Shown: positions 55,699 through 64,000 of the stretch, in pieces
Numbering within the stretch: position 1 is the first letter of the stretch
Layout of the letters: each line of letters begins with the position of its first letter
Assembly (NCBI RefSeq): GCF_963676685.1
Contig: NC_092346.1
Location: forward strand, 76,213,821-76,277,820
Length of the DNA: 64,000 bases
Direction: 5' to 3'
From: Mytilus edulis
Taxonomy: Eukaryota > Mollusca > Bivalvia > Mytilida > Mytilidae
The notes under the pieces: generated by a model
The model's database searches: none
The model's input: the letters and a program-made list of their open reading frames with translations, nothing else
Told to the model about the DNA's origin: nothing
Made by a program: the position numbers and the translations under genes

Positions 55699-57480
55699 TT
55701 ATGACAATATACCTTGAATATTAAACATAGAAAAGGCACTTTTTGTTGTATTCATGATTGTTCTACCCAGACCCATTATACATGTAGCTTGAATATTGAT
55801 TACCAGTATGTCTTGCATTAGTAAATTCTCTATTGTATCTGTCATGTGTGAATTCCCTGTTATATCTATCATGTGTGTCATACATATATCTACCATTTGA
55901 CCTTGACCCTACATACTTATTTTGAGAACTATCATAATGGTTTTGTACATTCAAATTTCTGTAAGAATGCTTACTCTTTTCAATCTTATTATTCATAGCT
56001 TTTCTGAGCCAGAATTTCATGTTTGTTACCTGTTTGGACAAGTGAAGTCCATCAGAAATTAAAAATTCTTCTGATTGCTTGATCTCTGCTAGAAAAAACA
56101 GAAATTTCACAAATAATTACTTCAGAACTCTTTAAAAATTTATATTAAGTTAAAATATTACTCTGAAGTATCGTTTGATTCAGGTCTGAATCCTTCACTG
56201 ACAAAAAAGGAAGAGAGATAATTAATTTAGCAAAAGAACAATGATCTTGAAGCTTTTGACAAAATAATTTAAGCTTTTGAATGAAAACATCTGGAGTTTC
56301 AGCTCATATCATTTGTATACACATGAAAAAATATGCAATCATAATCTGTGTCCAATTCATGTAATTTTTCTTCCATTTCTGACATAGAGTAACTTGTATA
56401 TTTATGAACTGTACATCCTTGTAGAAAATTGTCTTATCTAATTATATATCGCACATGAAAATTGCCTAAAATGAGTGCTTTAAATTTCTTTGTTTCGGGT
56501 ACATGAGAACTTTCATGTTGAAATTGAGAGTTTTCTGTTTGTCCTTTTTCATCTACATCTGCAATTGGTGAGTATCTATTTGAAACTGTGGTATTTGGAA
56601 TGCTTTCTTCAGAATGAGTAGATTTCCTTTTCGTTGGATTGTTTGCACTATTTGCACTTGGATATTGTTTACCCGAATTGAGGATTTTAGCTATGTTCTC
56701 AAGTGTTTTAGCTATGTTCTCAAGTGTTTTAGCTATGTTCTCAAGTGTTTTAGCTATGTTCTCAAGTGTTTTTGTTATTTCTCTGTTTGTGCGTGTGTTG
56801 TCAGATAATTTTGTGCCTGCAACTTCTAATGCCTTTGAAGCAGTAATAGAGTTCTCATTAATTTTCTGCAAAGTTTCTGCAATGGGATCTATTTTATTCT
56901 GCAGAGTTTTTGATATATTTTCATTTACATTCTTGTTGAGTTTTCTGTAAAGTCTCTTATCTGGTTTATTGTTTTTGTTGACACCTTGTCATACTCCTCT
57001 TTCATTATGCTCTTAGTTTAAGATTTTATTTCACTTGAGGCGGTGGAAATTGTGCCTGTTACTTCTTCAAATTTCTTTGATATTTCACTCATATGTTCCT
57101 TGTGATTTCTCTCATTTTGTAAATCCAATTTAAGTTGGATAATTATATCATCTTGATTCTTTTCATGTGTTTTTGTAATAGCGTCGACCACACTGTTTTC
57201 AATTCTGTCTAGTATTTCAAATGTTCTATCATTTTCTGTATTCTCTGAATGCCTGTTTTTTTTCTTTATCATCTCCCTGGCCCTGTATTTGTACGAATGG
57301 GCATTTACACTTTTCTAAAAAAAGATGGTGGGACAGTTGTACATGTTTCACAATTTATTATACCGCCTCGAGGTACTCATTAATAGATATATTTGATAAA
57401 CTGGTAGACGAGTACACTTATAATAGTGAGCCCACAGCTAGCATTGTATCATAAAAGCATTTTGAATGTCATTGCACAAC
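55699..57480 (-). pseudogene. Host LINE ORF1: PHD-like, heptad coiled coil, esterase-like
   Basis: Minus-strand pieces: a degenerate PHD-like finger (CNDIQNAFMIQC, HYYKCTRLPVYQIYLL, 57480-57330); a long charged coiled coil (57272-57018); the heptad TLENIAK four times (56768-56685); a segment ending KALILGNFHVRYI, typical of the start of an SGNH esterase fold; SDGLHLSKQV (about 56055), which could carry the Asp-x-x-His pair; and an RY/RN-rich tail (RYMYDTHDRYNREF repeated). PHD plus esterase ORF1 proteins are known in CR1/L2 LINEs. Stops break it in several places. Confidence 0.65.
56685..56768 (-). repeat. Four exact 21-bp units encoding TLENIAK
   Basis: A 21-bp unit (plus strand TTTTAGCTATGTTCTCAAGTG) is repeated four times. 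Seven residues per unit is exactly one coiled-coil heptad, with L, I and A at core-type spacing. Confidence 0.85.
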
Positions 57481-58159
57481 TGTGTGCATGCTATTTTGTT
57501 GATTTCGAGGGATTCACTTTGTGATTCAAATTCTTTAGGGACAGTATCCTCTGATTGTAATATATCTTGTGTGTGAATTATGCTATCAGTGAGATTATCT
57601 TTCTCTACCTGGTCTTGGGGTGTAGTTTTTTTTTACAGAAATTATGAACACGAATGTAAAAACCCACCATGCTCTGTTGACACAATTGATGTCTCAATTA
57701 CCAATGACAATGAGGACAATGATAAAAATAGTAATGATACATGCAGTAGTAAAAAAGGACATTAACAAAAATGTATGCTTCTTCCGGAGGTAGATTGTGA
57801 GCTTAAATGAACAGTGACACCATTTTTTTCATTTTTCTTTTAAGTATATGATAAAGTTCATTTATAAAAAAATATAGCGAAATCCTATATTAAAAAAAAA
57901 TTGATTTGTACCCAGGAGCCCCCTTAAAGTCAAATTCCAAGGCTGGCGTAGACGACCATGCAGTAATATTTTACAGTAGCAACTTGGATATCCATAGTAT
58001 GAATAAAATCCGGTAAATTACGACAAAATTATCATTCGAACTATTAAAATAACAATCCTTCCAGAACATTTACCCATGACAATTCAAGCCATATCTAAGC
58101 TATGATACATTTTAACAACACATCACACACTCAAAATGATTAAACATATTCACTGGTGT

Positions 58160-58480
58160 TAAACTGATCACCGTAACTGCACCGTAACTGATCCCAACAA
58201 GGCGGAGCCCAGAACAGGTAAAATCGTCTTTTTGTAATATCTCCGTGTACACGCGTTGTTTAAAAGAATTAATCAGCCGCTAGGTTGATATGTACAGTAT
58301 TGTTGTACATGTATGTGTGTGTTCTTAATATCATATGTGACCTTGTTTTCGAAATAATAGCCATTGAAAATTTACGGAAGATCACCGTAACTCCAAAAGA
58401 AGAGAGTCGTAACTAATTGTGGCCAAATAACTTGAAAGATAGCCGTAACTGTATAAAATATGTCTATGATTATAGTAACT
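58160..58480. repeat. Cluster of CCGTAACT words
   Basis: CCGTAACT occurs at about 58170, 58180, 58386 and 58443, with near matches GTCGTAACT and ATAGTAACT between. The spacing is irregular, so this is a word cluster rather than a tandem array. Confidence 0.4.
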
Positions 58481-59287
58481 GATTTTGTCAAAAACCTCTG
58501 CTAACGGAATATTTGATTTAAAAAAGCTGTGTAAAAGTAACAACCATTTAGTCTTGAAAACGTAAAAAGTAAAAGTATCTGATACATCATCTGGATTGTA
58601 TCATTTTTATATAATTACATTAGATGTATGTTTCATTACAATACGTTATTCTGATTGGCTAACGGCACATCATGTGTTATTCCTTAAGCAGTTGTATCAC
58701 TCAATAAAACTTCTCATTCATGATGACACGAGGTCCCACAATAAAGTGCACAGGTAAATGAAATAAAAAACTTGATAAAAGGCGTGTTTTCATGATCCTA
58801 TAGGTAAAAATGTAATTATAAGTATTGAATGCTTTTTTTTTTGTAACTTTAAAACTTTAAAAAATTGTTATACACGAAACAGCGCAGTAAAATACTGACT
58901 TTCATAATTACATGCAGTAATAAAAGTAAATCACCTTGAACTTCTTTGTTAACTCTCACGTGTGTTCTTTTGGCAAGAAAATTTAGTACATGGTGACAGA
59001 AAAAATATTTATTGGGAACGAATGCAATTCAATTATTGTTGTCCCCCTGGAAAAAGGTATTTCTTTGTCAAATGGCAAGTTGACCCCGCACTCCGTTGTA
59101 AATTGTCAAAGAGATACGGAGGACAAAATTCAAAAACAAAAAAAGGTAACGTGTTAAATTTAGCCCTTACTTGCTCATTATAAGATGAATGAAAATTTCT
59201 TACCACTACGCTTCGAATGTATATACATTTATATCGATTGGCATTAGTTTTCTTAGTAGCTATAGGCTATTAAGATCTACATCTCCA

Positions 59288-60690
59288 GTGGCGGATTCAG
59301 AGGGGGCGTAGAGGGCGTACGCCCCCCTTTTTGCTCGGCCTTTTTTTTTCTCGTAAACTTCGTGAACTTTGTCATTTCCCGTGTATTTAATTTTCATGCG
59401 ACAACTGTTTCTTTACTTATAAAGATAATTTTCGCTGGTATTTACTGATTTTGTCAAAGTCGTGTGATTTGCTATGATGGAGTTGACCAGTGCGTCAAAA
59501 AACGTCACTTAGTCATTTTGAAATTCAAATTACAGTATAACATTGCTTAGGTTGAGGCCTGATGACAACCATGATACCTTCAAAGCGAATAAGGATTGAG
59601 AAAGAACGTAGTGACTTCTATTTCTCAATTTCAACCAAACAGAAACCCTCTCATGAACAAAAAATCCACAGCAATATTATTTACCTACGTAAACATGTTT
59701 AACCCCAAACGCCCCAGCCTATTTTGAAATAACTTGATAGCTGAATAATGATCCCCCGTCAGTATAAGCTCTAGATAGATTTAAAGTCTAAGGTACGAAC
59801 CATTTGAATTGAGGAGGCAGTCTAAGGTATTTCAGAGAAAAAAATACGACTCTGATTGTTGCATTAAATAAAAATTCTGTCCGTATCTGAATTGAAAACA
59901 ATAATCTTGTCCGCTTTTTTGCTATTAGAAACGAAGATTTCCAACAGAATTATTTTGCATTTAATGAACATGATGAATAAAAAACGGGCGTATTTTTTTT
60001 AGGCCGGGGTTTGCATGTCTGACGCGGCGGAATGTCTGTTTCGCCGAACTGATATATTGAATACTTTTTTCAAGACCAGACTGCAACCTGACTGCTGAGT
60101 GTGGCCTGTATGTCTCCATTTGTCGACCGTCATTCATAAATTCGTTGTCATATCGGACTCATTCGTAGCCTTTGGTTGATTTGGAACCCCTCACCTCCCT
60201 TAATTTTGTCGGGTGAAACTTATCAACCAAACATTTGAATGAACATTGCTTTTTTGACTTTTTAACTCGTGTCGGTCGTATTGTACATTTCATCGAATAT
60301 TATAGCCCGACGTATTTCTTGTTTACAACAAGAAATCTATTAGGTTATGCTAACTTAACATATATGTAAAACAAACGAGAATTTTCCATGTCTATTTTTT
60401 ACTGACAAGTCCGACATCAAATATATCAGTACATATAGCTTTGGATCCATACTATCATTTTATGATAGAATATCAATAGGGAGAAAACAGGATAAAAATG
60501 TCCAACACTTACACTTTACAGCAACTATAGAATATACATGCCCCACGCCAGGAACCGTTTAAAATGTGCATTTTACACTTATTTTATGTTTTTACGGCCA
60601 AAAAAGGTCCAAAAATAATTTCGCATCGCTCCGCTCGGAGATCTTTAAAAACTTCGCCCCCCTTTCCAAATTCCTGGATCCGCCCCTGTA
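59288..60690. mobile_element. TIR element with CAGTGGCGGATTCAG ends (hAT-like)
   Basis: The left end is CAGTGGCGGATTCAGAGGGG and the right end GGATCCGCCCCTG, inverse of CAGGGGCGGATCC. The GGGGGCG near the left end is matched by CGCCCCCC near the right. Ends of this type are seen in hAT-like elements of many animals. No transposase ORF is present, and no clear 8-bp target duplication is found. Confidence 0.5.
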
Positions 60691-61104
60691 TTCAATCCAT
60701 TTGTTCAAATCGAATTTTCCGAAACTTCTAGATTTTTTTTCTAAATGATGCCACAAGACACTTTAGTTAGTATAGTTGCTCCAGATCTACTCAGACTCAG
60801 TTCATTGGTGTTTTTCAAGCATTTCATGTATGAAAAGTTATTTTCTACCTTTGCATCCACGTTATTAAAAAAAGATGCTCTTTAGTTTAATGCTTGGTTG
60901 TGTTAAACATGTACAGTTTACTGGATTTTTTGGCATTATTCTCACAACCAAATGTAAAGTAACATAAATGCTTGATCACTGGTTAATTTACTGATATGTT
61001 GAAACGCACAGATGACTTTCAATACATGTGTAAGAGTTGTCTCCCATATACCAGGTTTACTCCCTTAATTAATATGACGTCAATTTTCACTGAACTAGGA
61101 CACA

Positions 61105-61250
61105 ATTTTATTAAGAGACTTGCTGAGGACCACCTCCGGGTGCGGGTTTTCTCGCTGCGTTGAAGACCCATTGATTGCCTTCAGTTATTTGTTATCTGCT
61201 TTGTGGTCGGGTTGTTGTTCCTTTGACATATTCCATATTTTCATTATAAA
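61105..61250 (-). repeat. Retroelement 3' end fragment
   Basis: GTGGTCGGGTTGTTGTTCCT followed by TTGACATATTCC is the near inverse of 53310-53340. Confidence 0.65.
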
Positions 61251-61537
61251 TTTTATACTGAAATCATCACCATTGAGAACCAATATATGATCCAAATATC
61301 TTAAAGTATTATTAAATTTTGAAATCAAATGTTGTTTCGATGGGTCTTTGATTTAAGTCATTAATTGTTACTCGTAACAATACAGAAACAGGTCCGCAAT
61401 AAAAGATGCACAGTTAGTCTTCATTAGAATTCTGATAACTTGACGATATGCGGAATCTCAAGAGCGAACAAAAATGTCATTTAGTTATAATTCAAGGGCA
61501 GTTATAGTATCAAGGCAGGTCCAATTAATAAAGTTCT

Positions 61538-61543
61538 TTTATT
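61538..61543 (-). promoter_or_regulatory. Candidate polyadenylation signal
   Basis: AATAAA on the minus strand about 140 bp after the stop of the second nSTAND gene. Confidence 0.4.
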
Positions 61544-61678
61544 TGTTGTTACTTAAAAATGACATAAACTAGTTTAAACATATATATTCGCATTCTGACT
61601 TTTTAAATGCCCGTTTAATCACATGCTATCACGCATGACTTTTGTAATAAATATTCAACATTACTGCTTCCGCAAAAT

Positions 61679-63558
61679 CTAAATCGCAATGTCCTTTCGT
61701 ATTGATTGTAATTGTTCGATGGTTTTATCATAACTAAACTGTTCATTTACTGAAATTGAACCACATACATCTTTGTTAACAAATTCACAACTGTCATAGT
61801 TTTGAATAGTATTATTTGCTTTTCCATTTTCAGCACACTCGATTAAACTGCTTATGTCTTTTGGACCTATTTTATCCGATTTTGCTTTAAACAGAAAATC
61901 ACCAACTGCTTCATAATTGCCAAAGTATGCAGCAAAATCTAATGCCGACATATTTAATTCCTTGTTCCGAATAAGAATACTTTTTTTACCAGATAAGTGA
62001 ATGTAGTTGATATCTGAATGACGAAGATCCTTCGAAATTCGCATTATTAACGGATTTTTTTTATTGTACCACCAAAGAATACAGTAATGTAAAATAGTAT
62101 TTCCATGCTCATCAACAACAGTCTTTAAAATTCTTTCTAACAAACTTTGGTTACCCTTTTCCAAAAAAAGTTCATCTATTTCAGTTAGAAATTGCATTTT
62201 GTCTGATATTTTAAAAACAATAATCGACCATGCCAAGGCAAAGTCAGTTGGAGTATAACTGATTAAGTCAAGACTTGAACAGTTCAATGTTAATCGTTCT
62301 GTCACCGAAATCATTAGTTTCACTCGGTTTTCTGTAGTCAATTTTTTCAACCGGTTGTCTAAATATGTCATCATTTTTTGCAAGACAGTTGAAAATTTAT
62401 AACTTTTAATACATTCGCATATTAGTTCAGATAGTTGCTCACTTTGCAGACATGCCTCTGCAAAACGTTGAGCTAAAATATCAAACCCTTCTCTCAATTT
62501 GTCCTTGTCTACAATTAGAACAGATTCCTCCTCATTTAACTTCACGTATGTTGGAGGTCTTAAAACATCAATAATTGCCTCTAAGTCGCAATGTTTTAAG
62601 ACTTGTTTTAGACATTCAAAATCAATATTAGCATATGACAATAAGACAGCATGATAAATAACAGGACGAAGAAAATAATCTCCACTTTCGTTACATTTTA
62701 AATAAATCAAACGCATACTTTGGCAAGCACTTTTTATGAGCAATTCGTCTGCGCATTTCTGTTTAAAAACATACCTGCATATTCCGTTAATTTTTTTCGT
62801 ATCTATATCGTTTAATTGTAATCCATTGTCTGGGTTAATGAGGATATATACCAAAGTACAATATTTGACTCTGTCTGTTATATTTTCCATACCGTTGGTG
62901 CGAAGTTCATTGATTTCGGCAATCAAACCTCGTTGTGGTAGTCTAAAAAATCTGGAACCAAGTTCGAAATAGCTGTTTGTGCTACAGAAGGCTGAACATT
63001 GAATTGGAAAGGCATCAGCTATTTGTGCATTGATTATTTTCTTGATTTGTATTTCATTTATTTTCCTTTTATGAAAATCTAAGTGAAACAGTAAAATCTT
63101 TTCTCTGTCTTCTATACTTAATGAATCGTCTTGGTCAAGGTTTACAATGTTGAATTCAGTCCAAATTCCAGCTGACTTTAATTTTTCACAATCTGTACAA
63201 GTAGCTGAATTGACAGTGACTATCGCTTTACACTTTGTTGCCATTCGAATATTTTTTAAAGCATTGATAATGCTTTGAGGCCATTTGTTTTCTTTCGCAC
63301 AGACGTCGAACCATTCTTCTAAAACAATAACATATTTCGCAAAAGAATCTTTTATGGCGTTAAGGAGATGAACGTTGGTGTTATCCAGTACTATCACAGT
63401 GTAGTTATGTGTTCTGTACAATGTTGATAGTTGCATGGCCAAAGATGTTTTTCCTGAACCGTGTCTTCCTTTTATTATTAAAATACTATTGTTTTCAAAT
63501 GCTTTCTTTGCCTTTTTAAAAGCCTCTGTGTCCGTTACACATTGTACAGTGCTTGTAT
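61679..63558 (-). CDS. NTPase-ankyrin exon of the second nSTAND gene
   Basis: The acceptor AAGATTTTTTTTCAG gives phase 1 entry, the same as in the paralogue. The frame reads TSTVQCVTDTEAFKKAKKAF then NNSILIIKGRHGSGKTSLAM. An ATG-based ORF would begin at 63442, after the P-loop, and would wrongly drop it. Confidence 0.85.
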
Positions 63559-64000
63559 CTGAAAAAAAATCTTATTCATGACAAAATTCATGACAATCGA
63601 TTGTAATATATATGTACAGATGTAAGGAAATGAAAAGCTTAAACAATATTTTGAAATGTTTGTATAGTATTGAAAGAAAATGTGGTCAGTTAAAAAAAAT
63701 ATCCTTTCCAATCTATCTGAAACGTGAACGATTGGGTCATTGACTGATAGTAAAGTTCCATTTTTTAAATACACTAAAACATATTTTTAATCTAAAGGCA
63801 TTTCACGATCCTAATTTGTAATTTAAAAACAGAGGAACTGTATTTAATCAAGTATATGGTTACCATAGTTATCGGTAATTCCATAAGCATGAACAAAAAT
63901 ATACAATAACATGAAAAAAGCAATGTAAAATATATTGCCTTACCTATTAGCTGGGACAGATCAGATTTCTCCTCTTGTGCAAAAACTAATACCCAAAACC
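61679..64000 (-). CDS. Second nSTAND3-ankyrin gene, last two exons (partial)
   Basis: Exon 63944-64000 (cut by the window edge) joins exon 63558-61679 in phase 1, giving 644 residues to the stop. Walker A GRHGSGKT lies about 35 residues into the long exon. The Walker B position reads YVIVLEEWFD, with Glu where the usual Asp stands. Blocks shared with the gene at 31079: YFELGSRFFRLPQRGLIAEI, YFLRPVIYHAVLLSYA, AIIDVLRPPTY, GNTILHYCILWW and SALDFAAYFGN (ankyrin-like). The first visible exon reads FWVLVFAQEEKSDLSQLI; its hydrophobic start could be the end of a membrane span, but the ectodomain is beyond the window. Likely role as for the paralogue: an NTPase switch in receptor or immune signalling, by family inference. 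Confidence 0.8.
63944..64000 (-). CDS. Penultimate exon of the second nSTAND gene (partial)
   Basis: The donor CTAATAG/GTAAGG is a consensus site; phase 1 out. The 18 full codons read FWVLVFAQEEKSDLSQLI. The 5' end is outside the window. Confidence 0.6.

Larger units (their letters stand above)
47880..57500 (-). mobile_element. Near full-length CR1/L2-type LINE, decayed and invaded
   Basis: Read right to left: ORF1 (57480-55700) with a PHD-like cysteine/histidine motif, coiled coil and esterase-like remains; ORF2 endonuclease (about 55110-54245); a foreign repeat (about 54240-53270); the linker and reverse transcriptase (53178-51681); the plus-strand LINE inserted at 48916-51680; and the ORF2 C-terminus (48915-47908). 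Many frame breaks show it is dead. Without the insertions it would be about 6 kb, a normal full length. Confidence 0.75.
57500..61678. other. Intergenic region between the two nSTAND genes
   Basis: Holds a cluster of CCGTAACT words (58160-58480), a TIR element (59288-60690) and a repeat fragment (61105-61250). ORFs at 57580-57765 and 58962-59183 have no recognisable domain. Nothing else can be named. Confidence 0.45.

Noticed and set aside
56614..56950. Plus-strand ORFs with repeated AMFSSVL-type units
   Set aside because: They are antisense to the LINE ORF1 heptad repeat and have no independent support.
58962..59183. 73-codon plus-strand ORF
   Set aside because: Contains CCPPGKRYFFVKWQ but no known family pattern, and neither splice sites nor a paralogue in the window support it.
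1..64000. CRISPR array or prokaryotic contamination
   Set aside because: The tandem repeats have no regular short-repeat/unique-spacer pattern, and the P-loop genes have spliceosomal introns and bivalve-type retroelements around them.

Overview
The window looks like nuclear DNA of a bivalve mollusc, most likely a Mytilus-type mussel. It is AT-rich, has GT-AG introns of 0.3 to 9 kb, is dense with nested LINEs, MITEs and fold-back repeats, and carries receptor and nSTAND-NTPase families that are expanded in bivalves. The species call is inference from recognised families; no database was searched. Exon models below were built by hand from splice sites, codon phase and protein pattern.

Layout. 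(1) Positions 1978-24857, plus strand: the 3' half of a single-pass receptor of MEGF/Draper-like type (EGF-like cysteines, Ser/Thr stalk, transmembrane helix, tail with three YxxI/L/V tyrosine motifs). Its 5' exons lie left of the window. Its introns hold a Ginger-like transposon relic, TIR elements, a 168-bp tandem repeat and a 5'-truncated CR1/L2-type LINE. (2) Positions 24858-31078: the space between two converging genes, with two interleaved palindromic CpG-rich fold-back elements at 26281-27967. (3) Positions 31079-45531, minus strand: an apparently complete seven-coding-exon gene for a secreted-start, cysteine-rich ectodomain joined through a hydrophobic exon to an nSTAND3-type P-loop NTPase and degenerate ankyrin repeats (about 920 aa). 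(4) Positions 47880-57500: a full-length but decayed CR1/L2-type LINE on the minus strand, with PHD-like, heptad coiled-coil and esterase-like ORF1 remains. A second, nearly intact LINE (48916-51680, plus strand) is inserted in its reverse transcriptase. (5) Positions 57500-61678: repeats, including a TIR element. (6) Positions 61679-64000, minus strand: the last two exons of a paralogue of gene (3), running off the right edge.

How they may work together. Genes (3) and (6) share phase-1 exon entry into the NTPase exon, the same domain order and many conserved blocks, so they are a same-strand duplicated pair. Gene (1) converges on them. The inferred picture is a bivalve receptor cluster with two signalling designs: tyrosine-motif tails, and cytoplasmic STAND NTPases attached directly to cysteine-rich receptors. 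The weakest point is the membrane span of gene (3). The only hydrophobic segment found (exon 6) has its positive charges on the unexpected side, and the intron where a conventional span would be expected is filled with retroelement debris.
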